A stretch of DNA of 64,000 nt from Oreocharis arfaki (Eukaryota; Chordata; Aves; Passeriformes; Paramythiidae), in assembly GCA_013398015.1 (NCBI GenBank), contig VZRR01013751.1, positions 7,907 through 71,906 on the forward strand. Reading direction: 5' to 3'. Made by a program: the position numbers and the translations under genes. Each line of letters begins with the position of its first letter. Positions within the stretch are counted from its first letter, which is position 1. The notes under the pieces are model-generated. The model saw only the letters and a program-made list of their open reading frames with translations, did not search any database and had not been told where the DNA came from. Positions 1 through 13,228 of the stretch are shown here, in pieces.

Positions 1-127
1 AAAAAATCACAAAATCATAAAATTATTTTGATAAAAATGAAGCCTTAAAGATGGCATAATCTTTATGTATAATAAAGATGTAAAAATATGTAAATAAAAT
101 GTAAAATAAAATGTATTTACATTTTTC

Positions 128-760
128 ACTAGATCAAATTGCTCAAAGCCTTGTCTAACCTGACTTTGGACACTGCAAATTATGAGGCATCCGCAGCTTC
201 TTTGAACAACAATTCTCCAGTTCTAGTGTCTCACCATTCCCTTCATAAAAGCTCTTTCAGTTCAAAATCACTCCTCCTTGTCTTGTTGCTACAGACCATG
301 TTAAGAAGTCTCTATCTCTTTTTGTTATGATCCCTCCTTATATACTGGAAGGCTATGTTAAAGCCTTCTTATAACTTCCACTTTTGCAGACTGAACAATC
401 CCAACTCCTTCAGCCTGTCTCTGTAGGAGGGGTGCTCCAGCCCTCTGGTCATTTTAATTGCTCTCCTCCAGACCCACTCCTCCTGTGCTGGGGACCCCAG
501 AGCTAAACACAGTACTCTGAGTGAGTTTCATGAGGGCAAAGTACATGGGCAAAACCACCTCACTCGACCTTGGCTACATTTCTGGGCTGCAAGTGCACAT
601 GATGTCCAGATTTTCAACTCCCAGATCCCAAGGGCCTGCAGGACTGCTCTTAATCTGTACTTCCTCCAGACTGTTATCAACATTGAGAATTACCTTGACC
701 CAGGTGCAGGACCTTGTTCTTGGTCTTGCTGAACTTTGTGATGTTAATGCTGATTAAGAG
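128..760 (-). mobile_element. CR1 LINE fragment, 3' part, degenerate
   Basis: Read on the minus strand, this matches the 3' third of an avian CR1 LINE: the end of the reverse-transcriptase ORF followed by the 3' untranslated region. Recognisable stretches on the plus strand are the reverse complements of typical CR1 phrases, for example 'ctggggaccccagagct' near 489-505, 'aggggtgctccagccctct' near 428-446, and 'acccaggtgcaggacctt' near 699-716. The copy has many substitutions and indels and no coding capacity. The short frames inside it (such as 521-757 plus) are shadows. The usual 3' tandem tail is not visible at the left end, so that end is eroded. CR1 identity is from memory of the family, and the boundaries are approximate. 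Confidence 0.8.
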
Positions 761-3700
761 GCAGAAAAAGTAAAAATGCTTTCTCTTAGAATGTATAGTC
801 TCTGAGCAAGCATACTGTCCATGTACAGTAAATTCTAACTCAGTGCCAAATAGATGTGCACATGTATTATCAGAGGGCAAAAAGTTCCAAAAATTATTAG
901 ATTAATTTGAAACTACTAGAGGAATTATATTCCTTGAAATAATGAAATAATACATCAAGCAATAAGCAGAAATACATGTGTGTGTGCATATGTGTATCTA
1001 TCAATGTAAGTACTTAAGTACGTATATCAACATATAACTCAAGTGTATGGATATCTTTTTTATTTGCATCTCTGCAGATATATGTGGTCATATGTGTTCT
1101 TACATTGAGTGAGATGTCTTACCTTCATTCACAGACTAGTATTTTGTAGGTCCACACACAGAAATCTCATTCTTTGGATGTGAGTCCTGGAACTTCGCAT
1201 CAGCAGACAGTAGAGATCCTTCCTTTTGTTTAATGTAAATAATCTCTGTCCCAAAGCAGTATTCTTCATTCCTCATCTGACTCCAATGGTGAGAAAAACC
1301 AATATTATGTTCCCTACCTTTCTCACAGCCATCCATCCTTGTCCAAAGCCAGCAGAAGACCTGTATTTACAGGTGTTTTAATTCTGAGCCATCAAAATCT
1401 GTAGAGTAATGAACTTTCTATAGCGCTTTGACCCCTTAGTCTCAGCAGCAGCACTCAGATGTTGCCTATCTTGGTTGACTTCAGCCACAAAATGTTAACT
1501 TGATTTCACTAAAAGAATTAGGATAAGAAAAATGTTTCTTAGTTGTTGTAATCTCATTTCAATGCAGTGCTTATCTTGCCAATGCTATTTTAACACATAT
1601 ATCTGAATTTTTATTAAGAAAAAAACAAAGTAGGATCAATTTCAATAGAAAAAAAAAAAAGAAGAGAAAGGATATCTCACCAATCATTTAATTTTTTTTA
1701 GCTTGGTAGTAATTTATCAGCAAAGTACATAATCTAAATTACTTTATCTTGAGCTTCTAAGTTACTGATAAATAGTTTTTTTCTTTCTATTCTTTGCAAC
1801 CATTTTCCTTTATTTCATTGCTAGCCAGGAAAATACAAAAAATAACACTTTCCATATTTATTTATCAGTCTAATACCATCAAATATTACTGAGTTTACAA
1901 TTGTGGATTTTTTAATGTCAGCACCAAACCATTCTTTTATCAACAAACTATCTCCAAACCTCATACTTTCTGTTTCTGTTTACTAGTAAGTTACAGTGAT
2001 CATGAGTCAGCATGTTATTTTAATTAACCATCGTTGTAATTATCATTATCATTATTATTGTTATTTTGAAGGCAAAGTAATTCAGTTTGTCATCTAACTT
2101 TCGTTTGGGGTGATTCATTTTTAAAAGTCATTTCACTGAGAATATCAGAAACATCCATTTTAAATTCAAACCTAAGCAAAATAGTGGTCTGTATTTCACA
2201 AGGGAGAAAAGACACTTAATGACATTTGTGCAATATAATTTTGGAAAATATCAAATATTCCAGTTGAAAACAGTTGAAAAACTATCTTCTTTCCCTTTCC
2301 TTTTCATAGTGCTTTTTCTATTTTATATCAAAATTGATGAGATTCAAATAGGTTTCAGCAGCACTTTATATGGATTAAAAAGAAAATCCTAGCAATATCT
2401 CATTGTTTTGAGCATAGGAAAAATATCCATATGATAGTGAAGTTGGCAAGGCTGGAACAGTTGTTAGAGGACTTTTTTTCTACATTCTGAAGTTTTCCCA
2501 GCAACACTGCTATGGACAGTGCAGCCACATCTATTGTTGTATTCTATTTTCTGCAGCAATTTGGCTTCCATTTCATGTCTATGCCATTCATATGAGTCTC
2601 TGACACTAACTTGCAACAATCAAGATTAATTAAACCTTCCTTTATTACAAATTTTATTACCTCAACTTTCTAAAGTAAAAAGATAGAGATTTATACCACT
2701 TACGTGGGCATTACAAATTGCATAATAAAGTTTAATTGTTCCCTCAGAGTGTAAGAGTAATATGTATGTCTGAAATTGTAGCAGAGAGTTCACTGAGCTC
2801 AATAGAAGAGAGAAAAAAAAGTCTCAAGCGGTAGTTCTACTGTCACAGTGAATTTAGGCTGTGACACTTTCCTACTCTTCATCATTCAGGATCAATTACC
2901 ATATCACACTCAGAATCACACATATTACACCTTTTCAATAAGCTTTTCATTTCTCCTTGACCTCCCTAATATTCGGTCCATAAATTGGTAAGGACATTGA
3001 GCCTTTGATCTGGCAACATATCTCATCTTGTGAACAATTTTAAGCACCTGAATAATTCTATTGATTGCTGGATCCAGGCCATCTATGACTCACCAGAAGA
3101 CTTATTAGTGATTAAGACACTGAATAATGTCCAGGTGATAGGGACCTAGCACCCATTTGACATATTTCTCCTACATCATTTCTGGAGAATTACCTAAACT
3201 ATGCCTTGAATGTGTCCTCAAAACATTAAAACACTTGTGAAATAAATAGTGTGAGTGTATGGTCTTTCAAGTTTGTGAGACAGTGAAATACTAATTTAAT
3301 AGGGTCCACAAAGAAACTCATAATAAACATGAATCTTTTCATCAGGGTTAACTGAAACAGACCTTATGAAACAGACACATATGCAAGTATACAGCTATCT
3401 ACACACACAAACATGCAGATATGTGTCTGCATATGAAGGTGTGAAAAAAATACATATGCGCACCAGTTTCTTTTCCGTAAGTCAAAATTATTATCAAATA
3501 AAATTGTATGGTTTTAATTCTTCCATGTTCTTAAATGTTCCTAATTATGGAATCATTCTTAAATTTTGACTTTCCATAGAAGATGTGTGTGGCACATTTT
3601 CACAAAGAACAAAAGAAAGAGTTCACTGAACACATGGATGAGAAATTAAAATCTTTCCATCTAAATATATCACAAAAGCCCTTTGCAGGAAAGAATTTTT

Positions 3701-5334
3701 TCTGATGCAAATCAGTTGGGACAGCACCAGTTTTCTGTATCCACTTTTGATCAGGAAAAAATATCACAGTACATAATGGAAAATTTCATCTGACCTAGGA
3801 GACTGAGGATATTGGCATGGAGACTAAAATTCTGAACTTAAAAGCACTTACTTTTTATAAAGTCATAGCATTTACTTTTTATTTAACTTGGTTTACTTTC
3901 CACATGTACATGATTTGTTGGTTTGAGGTTTTCAGAAAGTTTAGTTCTAGTTCAGAGACATTTTAAATGTGTGTCATAATCTTCTGGTTTTACTCCTAAA
4001 AACAGAAAATTTCTACAGTCAATCCACAACAAGAACACATTTAATATAGCTTTACTCTAATGTAATTCTACACAATAAATATTTATCTTACTTTTGAAAT
4101 TGTGGGTGCCAAAGCTATTGAACATTCGGTCACCAGTGCTAATAGATGTAATTTAAATCACTAATACTAACATTTGTATATGTTTTTTATGGCCAGTTTT
4201 ACTTTTGTGTAGAAAGTTCCAAAATGTAACAGCTTAGCTTTGCTGTAAGAGATTTATAAAAGTTTCGGTCCCCAACTCTCTGCAATTTTAACCTCTTCTT
4301 GGCTTGAACACCACTGCTTGGCCCACCTAACAACCAACTCATAGATAAAAAGCAGAGAGCTTGCTGTTGTTGAAGCAGCTCTTGCTCTTTGAATGCTAAA
4401 GGAGCATTGATGTGTGGTGGAGCAGGGACTGCTGGAGCACAGCAGGGACCTAAGGGTGCAAACAAAAATTCTTGAGAAAGGCTAGAGGTGAGCTGACAAG
4501 ACCTGCAGACGCATCACCTTGCATATCAAGCTGTGACCGAAATTTCAGTATCATGGGTGAGAAGGAAAGTGGTCTCTGCCTGAAATCAGTTTGGAAGGTT
4601 AGGAAAGAGTAATTCATTAACCTTTTTTTTCAATTTGGAGTGGATGAAGAGCTGTCACAGTAATCCGTGCTTTGTTACACAGCTCAAAGTTTGGACACAA
4701 ACCCACCTACTCCTCCAGGGATGGGACAGGAGTGGGAAGGACTGAAAAGGAGGATGCATGACTCAGACTTACAAACATCTCCCAGTGAGATTTGTCTCGT
4801 CAGTAAGTGTAAACTGTAAAAAGAAAGAAGAGCTTTATCTAATTTTTTTCCCCTCCAGTGATGTCAGGCTTTCCATTTCCACTGCACCCATTAAAATGTC
4901 ATGTGTAATGTGGACTTGAATATACGTTCTTGTAATTCATAAATTCTATGAAAGAGTAAGTTTTGTTTTCAGAAAATGATGGCTATCCACGTAAGGAAAT
5001 ACTTGATGAGCGGTGTGAAATAGAGTCCTTAATTGCAATTTGCAAGTACTACTGTTCACAGAAGTGACTGGGTTTTTTCGCAACAACTCCAAAATTCTAC
5101 TCATTAGTTTTTTCACAAACTGCAAATTGCAAAATAAAACAGTGAGTTTTATTCTATGAGAAAGTTCATGCATAAAGATAGTTTCTAGGTTGCTTTCATG
5201 CTGGTTTCACATGCCACCTCTTAACAGAAATGGTCTAAATCAATCCCCTGGAAATGTCTTTAATTTTCTTCTTTTCTCTTCAACAAATTTCTCGTTATGG
5301 TATAAATGTGATTTACAAGAGTGATGACATGAGT
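761..5334. other. Gene-free AT-rich unique sequence
   Basis: No repeat family, RNA gene or convincing exon was recognised. There are short simple tracts (a TG-rich stretch near 976-990, ATT-rich near 2040-2066, poly-A near 1648-1660). Open frames such as 1136-1336 minus, 3366-3569 plus and 4199-4465 minus are of chance length for this base composition and show no recognisable protein. The stretch around 4,260-4,790 is less AT-rich than its surroundings and may be an old, unrecognised repeat. Confidence 0.6.
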
Positions 5335-5905
5335 CGTCAATATGTCCTTGCACTAAAGATGGCTAATGACGTCTTGGGTTTGAAAAAGGAGTCACGTTGC
5401 CAGCAGGATGAGGGAGGTGATCCATCCCCTCTACTCAGCGCTGCTGAGGCTGCATCTGGAGTACTGTGTCCAGCACTGGCTTCCCCATGCATACTGGACA
5501 TACTGGAAGAAGACCAATAAAGGGATACAAACAGAATGAAGGGACTAGAGCATTTCTCTGAAAAGGAAAGACTGAGAGAACTGTTCAGCCCGGAGAAGGA
5601 CATACTCAGGAGGAACTAAGTGAAAACGAGGGAGCCAGGCTTTTTACAGTGGTGCCCAGTGACAGGACCAGAGGCGATGGGCACTCACTGAAACACAGGA
5701 GGCTGCCTCTGAACCGGTGACATTTTCACTGTGAGGGTGAATGCAGCACTGGCACAGATTGCCCAGACATTGGAATCTCCATCCTTGAAGATACTAAAAC
5801 GTTCTCTGTGGTACTGGCACCTCTCTTTGGGTGGCCCTGCTTGGGTAAAGGGCTTGGACCAGAGTTTCTCCAGAGGTCCCTTCCAGACTCAATTACTTGA
5901 TGACC
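5335..5905 (+). mobile_element. CR1 LINE fragment, 3' part
   Basis: A plus-strand CR1 copy covering the end of ORF2 and the 3' untranslated region. Visible landmarks in order are 'gccagcaggatgagggagg' (about 5,400), 'ctggagtactgtgtccagc' (about 5,456), 'gaaaggaaagactgagagaac' region (about 5,560), the 'gtggtgcccagtgacaggacc' region (about 5,650), and the 'gaggtcccttcca' motif near 5,871. All are standard successive blocks of avian CR1 elements. The frame is broken by stops and indels. The copy is 5' truncated, as CR1 copies usually are, and its 3' tandem tail is lost. The two opposed 88-residue frames here (5,254-5,520 plus and 5,337-5,603 minus) are chance. Confidence 0.82.
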
Positions 5906-8900
5906 ACATCTTAAATAACCAAAGATATTGGTGGCATAAATAATTTTAAAGTACAGCATAACATTGGAACATAACCAATTTTTACCGAATAACAAAGTCA
6001 CCTAAAAGTTGAAGCCTACTTATGGAGAGCACACAAAGTGAATAAATGCAAAATTAATTTCTTGTATTTCTTGCTTTAAAGAGTGTAGCTCTCTGCATGT
6101 TTGGCAGAAGCACAGAGCAAGACCAAAGAGGACTTCCCACAATTTATGGAAGGCTTTCATATCTCTAAGGACTACAGATAAGGGGACTGTACTGCATGTA
6201 GGATCAGTCTGAAATCAGTCTAAGTCTGTTCTGTGAGAATGACCCAAAAACCTTTAGTCAAGTATATTAAGTCAGTAATTACATATCTCAAATAAGCAAC
6301 AAAGTCTGTATCTCAATGTAAAACTTCCTTACAAAATACTCTTGGGAACTGTGCACATTTGTCTGAGCTAGCTATTATTTGGAACATCTTCTAGGAAAAG
6401 GATATTGTAGAAGGAATGGGTTTCTAGCTATTTTAGAACCCAATTTGTATTAAGTCTATGCTGTGTATACATATTCCACAAATTTAAACAGGGTTTCCTG
6501 CACATTCTTTCCTAGACATAGTTAAAATACCTGGATGAAAACACTGTTTCTTGAAAGGCAAACATAACAAAAATGCTGCTGGGTGGTACAGTTAGATGCT
6601 CAAGTTCCCTTCCAGAAAAAAAAACAAACCAAACCAAAACTATTTTTTTCAGCAAAGCAAAACTTGCAGATGTTTAAAGTAATATTTTAAATGAAGGTGT
6701 CTTTATGCTGGCAGTAACATTAAATATTAGATTTTGAAAAAAGATAGTAGAAAAATAAGTCTGTGCTTTTTGGCAGGGGTAGTTCCATGTTGCCTTTATC
6801 TCTTCAGAAAACTGATGGCCTTGGAGAGCAGAGAAAAAAATCCAAATACAAACACGTGCCTTTTCAGGCATACCATTTTGATAGGGCTTTCCTCTTAATC
6901 ATTACAAATGTTCCAAAATGAGAACTCGATCAATCAAATAGTCAGGGGCAGGAGCAGGTTATGGTTCTGTCAGTATTTCAACCAATATTTCAAAACAATT
7001 CAGAATTCAAAGTTGCAGCTCCTGCAATGCTCACAAGCAACGAAAGTAATAGTAGTCCTGATACTCTCATTCTGAAATCTTTCAAGTTTTGCATCTGTGC
7101 TATCTATCTGAAATAATTTGTCTCCCAGTTACATGGCAAAAATTTGGAGAATCTGGTCTGACTTTAGTTGAGTTTTGCATCAGTGAAACAGAAATAACAA
7201 AATTATCTTTTACCAATAAATACTGGTTGACAGAAAGGCAGGAAAAGCAGGTTGCTGTTCTCTAGTTCATACCAGTAAGGTGCTACTTGTTATAATTTTG
7301 CCAAATTATAGATAAACTGTCCAATCAATAAAAGATGTCCATTGTATATTTCCTTTTGCTCACTATGTTTATCAGTCACAGAAGATAAAACCACGACTCA
7401 GAAAGTGCTGGTCACCAGTGATGGTTTAAATCAATTTTTTCTGAAATTTTCTATACCAAACCATACAAATGAAAATCTGGATCAGTGAGGCAATACTTTT
7501 TTATTTATAACTTCATTTATTTGTTTACAGTCCTGAATAAAAACATAGTTATCTCCAGAGTGTGAAAAGACAGCACTATTTCCAGAGCAGACTAAAAAAG
7601 TGGTCTTGAACCTAATGAACTTAACCCTTTAAAGAAAGCTTTTTCATTATGGACCAAATAAAAGGAAAAAATAAAAAAGAAAGTATCTCTTGATGTAAGT
7701 TTCTACGTAGCCTCTAGAAAATCCTCAGTGACACTTAGTTTAATAGATTTATGGGTCAATCATATATCACTGCCTGTTTGGAGTATGGGCTTGTTTTCAG
7801 AGGGAAAAAAATCTGCACAATCAGCCTGACAGAAGATGGAAGTCAAAGAAATTTTATACTTCTTACTGCCACTCTTAAGGGCATAGATACTCTCCACAGT
7901 GAGAGGGAACAATCTTTCTCAATCTGGCCCTTGATTTAATTGACTGGTGATCCACATTTTTGGTTCAGAGCGTTTATAAAAATTCATCTCATCTGCACAA
8001 GAATTTCTAATGTGAAGCTGACGTGGTTGTCACTACTGTTTAAAGCTGACAAAATCCAAACAAGCTGCACAGGTGATAGGGTAGTTCCTGAAATCTCTGC
8101 AGAGCTTTTAAAGCTGGGTAAGGTTTCTGAAGTTATCAAACTTTTCTTTTGCACAACTGAAAGGCATAATTGTAGAGGCAGAGGTAAAGCAAAAACTGTT
8201 TTTAGCTTGCCTAAGTTTCCAGTGATCCTTGACAGTCAGATCTTGTGGTCACCTCCAAGAATTTTTCTACCACCATTGGTGAGCACTTTTTCTTCAAATA
8301 TAAACATAAAAATAACATATTATTATAAAATGGGAAAAGCATATGAAGAACAATTATAATTTATCATTATCTTTACAATTATCTTTTTATTCTTTGAATT
8401 TTCCATGTACATTGCAGAGTAAAATTTTGCCCTCCAAAGAAACTAAAAATAACCCTGTCAGAAGTGGTCATGGCAGACAATAGCTGGCAATAGTTGCAGA
8501 AAGAGTAACAGCATCCATGTGTAAACACACAATAATACAATCTTTAATTTCATAATTACATACCATTTTCCCTTGTCTCATTCAGTGTTCAATGTTCACG
8601 TAATGAACCTCTAATGCAACGATTTGTTTAATCATTTTCATTCAATATGGCCCGGGGCACATTTCCTGCACTACTGTGTTAAACATTGAATTTTTGATTT
8701 CCTAACAAGTTTTTCCTTCAAATTCATTGCTAAAGTATGTGAATGCAGGTAATATAAATTAGAAAAAAATGAGTAATACTAATTAATTTATCTTCACAAC
8801 TCTGGGCATACTTCCTCTTTTACATGCAGACTGCGTTTACATTTCTTAGCCTAGGAGCAATCACAGGCTCAAATATGACATTGCTACACTGCTTAATTTA

Positions 8901-11900
8901 GGAAGCCTGCAGCTGAGATATCTACATATCCCATAGTTCTTTGCCTTGTTAAGCCTTTCCGAAAAAAGTCTTCACTGATTTACCTGCTTTTCATGAAATA
9001 CTGCTGCAAGACATTCTGAAATACACAGGACCAGCTTTCATAGTGATTGGACATACCTGTGATTATAGTGATAAATTTACACATCTGCTACTGGCATAAT
9101 TGGACATAGCATAATGGGTAACCTTTGGACACTTTATATTATCTTCATAGTATCTTATATTGTCAGAGCATTGTACTACTGGCATCAGCTGCTGCAAGGG
9201 CTCAGACCCTCAGGCAAATTACAGACCCTGAGATTAAATGAGGACACTGAAAAACAAAAGACATAAAAGTCCTGGCCACCTGTGAAAAAGTTGAACTTAA
9301 ATGAAATGTCAGTTATCACAAAGAAAACTTCAGCCTAAAGGAAAAAGAATCCAGAGCAATTTTCACATATGTAAGTGTAACTCTTTGTGTTTTCTGTAAT
9401 TCCTACCACACTGAAGGCCTTCAAATTTTGGCAAGAGGATGGATTAAAACGTTCTGAGGTAAAGCCAGTTTGATTTTTTTGGAAGATATTTTGCTGGCCA
9501 AAAATACCTAATCAAAAACACTTCAATAAGCAGCCAACATATCAGGCTAAATTAGAGTGTCTTAGATAAGTAACTTCTATTTTTTCCTTAACATATCTAA
9601 GTCATGACTGAATGTGCACTCTTTAGCAGTGAATGAAACTGTACATATTGTTTCAGTAACTACTTTATAAACTCAGAAAGCTGCAGAAACAATGCAGAAA
9701 ATAGTGTAAGATATTTTAAGAATGGAATTGTTTGCCATTTAAAGTCAAGATATTTTTACTGTTGACTAGGTGAGTGTGAGAGAGAAAAAAGAGAGAAAGA
9801 GAGATCATACCAGAAGTGGTTTCTACCCCGATGTGATAAACTAGGAAAAGATCTTTCTTATTTCTTGCACTTCTCATTTGACATGTCTGCACATGCTGAT
9901 TTTGTAAAGCGTTGTTTTCATCTGCTGTTTTTTATGGGTATTTTGGCCAAGTGGCAGTATTTGCACTTGCAGTAAGTAGTACAAGTGAAGTGAGCTTGGG
10001 AAGCTGTCGATCTATTGACAAGATTTATATATTGGATCTGTATCTGATAAACAGATGGTCTCTATAAAAAACTCCTCAGGCTTGAAGTTTCTTGGAAGTG
10101 CTACCACACACACCTACACAGACCTTGCAGAATTATTTCTGCACATGCACAGTACTTTATCGCATTCCAAATAGACCCACTCTGTTGCACATGTGCAAAC
10201 CACCTGTGAAGCACACGGACAACAAATCTGATTTGTCTCTTGAGACAGTGGGTCTGGTGGCCACACTTTCTTTATGAAACACTATGTTTCTAGAGTATGC
10301 AATCTCCTATCTCCTCCCTCTACCATAATACGTCTGATAATGAAGCACTTAAGTTTTGGGGTTTTTTACTATTTTAATAACCCTAAGCTGACAGATAATT
10401 GTTTTACATCACAATAGAGATACACTCACTCTCAAGAATTCTGCAACTAGGGCTGAATTTTTTTTAATGTATGACATCTCTCCAAAATGCAAAACTTTAG
10501 CCAAAACTTTTGGTTTGATTTTAATGCCTTATTTTGCTTATGACACATGTTATTTGAACACCTAATATGAGCCTACATAATAACTGAAATCCTTTTACTT
10601 ATTACATAAGTATTTTCCTTGCATTTCTATTATCCCATACATAGCATTATAAAGAAATTTTCATTTAAAATTATAAATAGTAATTTGTCTTGAATTGTAT
10701 CCATTATATGCAGTGTATTACCAAAATTACTGCAAGTAGGAAAAAATACAGGGATGAATGAATTCAAATTAATGGGTTATTATATCGGTATTTTTAAAAC
10801 ATCCACTGATTTACCTGATGGGCCAGATCCTGAGCTGTGTTCTCACAAACTACTAACTGATTTGGTGTTTACAGGCAAAAATTACAGTAAGTTTTTCCTG
10901 TTTTATGAACTGAAATATAATCCATACACTTCCTGCAGAACAATCTCTCTGTTAGTCCAACATGACTTTGTTAGCAGACAAGCAGAGTGCATTTTCACAC
11001 TTTCTGAGATGATAGGGAGGAATACAGAGGTTCACTTCCCTCCAAGCATACACAGTTTTGCTTCCATCTGTTAAAAAAAAAAAAAAAGTGGTTTTTTTTT
11101 TATTAATGAAGCAGCAATTGCCAACCTTTTTGACCTTTTAGCACACATTTCAATGTTTTCTTTCTGTGGAGGGACACTGATTAAATCCACATTCCACAAA
11201 GATCAAAGAGAATGCTTGTTTGCACAGGGCTTGTTTGGAAACAGAGGAGGGCAGTGCCTTTGTGAACTGTTCAGAAACAGGAACTGCTCCCCTGGGATAT
11301 GGAGCGAAAAGCAGAGTCTTAATACACTGATGTTTGTATGGCTTAAGACTCCTGGGCTTGCTATTGCCTCATTGAGTGTGTTACATTATAGACTACTTCG
11401 CACGCACACAATTTTTCTTCTGCTTTCTATAGAATGTCCCCCTCAATTTATTGAAAGTGTATCAAATCCAGCATCTGGTGAAAATCAAAGGAGGGGATAA
11501 GTAGTATCCCAAAAGCTTGTGTACATTACTTGCATCCTGTTAATATAATGAAAGCTCTTACCTTCAAACTTTTGTCATAGATTTATTCCTAGTGCAAAAA
11601 GCTAAAGCTTCCAGAGTGATAAATTATGAAACAACCATAGCTCATAAACTGAGCTTTCCTGCAAAGACACTCACAAATAAGAAGTCAGACTATTCCAAAT
11701 GAAACCACATTTTCTATGATGTGATATATTGGCTATTATTTTAAAGTGAAAACAATTATAGGAAAGTAGAAAATTTCTCATATTATTGCCATTATTTTCT
11801 ATGAATGAAAAAAAAAAGGAAAGAAAACAAGCAAAAAACTAAAATGCAGCCTATGAAGTCTGAATTTCAAAATAATAGTTTAACACTTCTTGGTTGGGGG

Positions 11901-12792
11901 AAAAATAAGATAGGATTCATCGTAGTTTTGTATTCTTGATTCTTACACGTCTCTTTTTGGGTTTGCAATATTTTTTTCTTTTCTTTTTAAAGACAAGTTC
12001 AGAAAAAGCTTCATTATTAAACATTTCATTACCCTGACCTTTTTACTGTAAACATTTGAGCACTGCTCTCCTACAAATGGGTTAGAAGGAGATAAATTAC
12101 TCTTCTTGTCACTTCCTGTGGTCTGCCAGTTTGGTTAGCCAGCATCTGCAGATGCCCTCCCTTATATCAAAACACAGGGGCCTGCAGGAAACAAAAAAAT
12201 GCCAGATTTGTCCTGATGCCCAGGAAAGTTCTGTGTGCTGCAGAAGAATTCTGTGTGCTTTGATAAGTGCCACTGTGCTGAATCAGTGTGGTGGACAGGT
12301 TAACTTTGTGACCTTCTTGAAGCTGATTGCTTCCCCTAGACACAGCCTATAACATACACTGTCAAAACTACTAAAGTAAAAGACAGCAATATTTATTTTA
12401 CTGTTAAGTCATCCCTCCTCTGTGCAGATCTCAGGTGTCCTGGTATTCCACTGCACAATTTCATATGCTTTATTCTTTCCATCAGCTCTGTGTAGGATTT
12501 TTTTTGTGTGAGGGAGTGCATTCTTTGCTCAGCCCCATTCTGTCACCCTGACATTTCACATGTGTTTTGAGTCTCTGGGCCTGGTTTCTAGAAACAATTC
12601 AGAACAATTTTAAAGTCTTCCACAGTTCAAACATCACTACTGTTACATATATCATATCTGGAGACACAGTAGCTTTTGTTTTGGGAAATTGTTTTCAGAG
12701 CAGTATTATTCACATTAAAAGTAAAAGTAAATGCGATCTACCTGCATCTGAGGGAAAAAGAAACCCCAACCAAACCTAAGCCCTATGACCCT
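5906..12792. other. Gene-free AT-rich unique sequence
   Basis: Nearly 7 kb without a recognisable gene, RNA or interspersed repeat. The longest frames (7,940-8,359 plus, 139 residues; 10,754-11,074 plus, 106; 11,153-11,500 plus, 115) have mixed composition, no domain I recognise and no flanking splice or start context that argues for exons. There are small A-rich or A/C-rich tracts at about 6,617-6,643 and 11,071-11,101. The segment near 8,580-8,700 has a few CpG-containing words unlike its neighbours, but this is not enough to call an element. Confidence 0.55.
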
Positions 12793-13228
12793 CCCACCAC
12801 AAAAAACCCAAACCAAACCAAACCAACCCAAACCAAACCAAACCAACCCAAACCAAACCAAACCAACCCAAACCAAACCAAACCAACCCAAACCAAACCA
12901 AACCAACCCAAACCAAACCAAACCAACCCAAACCAAACCAAACCAACCCAAACCAAACCAAACCAACCCAAACCAAACCAAACCAACCCAAACCAAACCA
13001 AACCAACCCAAACCAAACCAAACCAACCCAAACCAAACCAAACCAACCCAAACCAAACCAAACCAACCCAAACCAAACCAAACCAACCCAAACCAAACCA
13101 AACCAACCCAAACCAAACCAAACCAACCCAAACCAAACCAAACCAACCCAAACCAAACCAAACCAACCCAAACCAAACCAAACCAACCCAAACCAAACCA
13201 AACCAAACCAAACAAACAAACAAAAACC
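12793..13228. repeat. 20-bp perfect minisatellite in an A/C-only block
   Basis: The plus strand contains only A and C for 436 consecutive bases. Within it, positions 12,805-13,206 repeat exactly with a 20-bp period, about 20.1 copies with no mismatch. The unit is AACCAACCCAAACCAAACCA, itself four pentamers (AACCA, ACCCA, AACCA, AACCA), so this is a higher-order repeat of a pentamer. The edges decay into AAAC-rich sequence on the right (13,207-13,290). The minus strand is G/T-only with closely spaced GG and GGG runs separated by TT or TTT, which could form two-layer G-quadruplexes. Because a block with no T on one strand and no A on the other cannot contain a stop codon, every frame is open. 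The long frames here (for example 12,676-13,338 plus, 220 residues) are artefacts, not genes. Confidence 0.97.

Noticed and set aside
7940..8359. 139-residue plus-strand frame, one of the longest outside repeats
   Set aside because: No recognisable domain, ordinary AT-rich composition, no splice or start context, and a length that chance can give in 64 kb.
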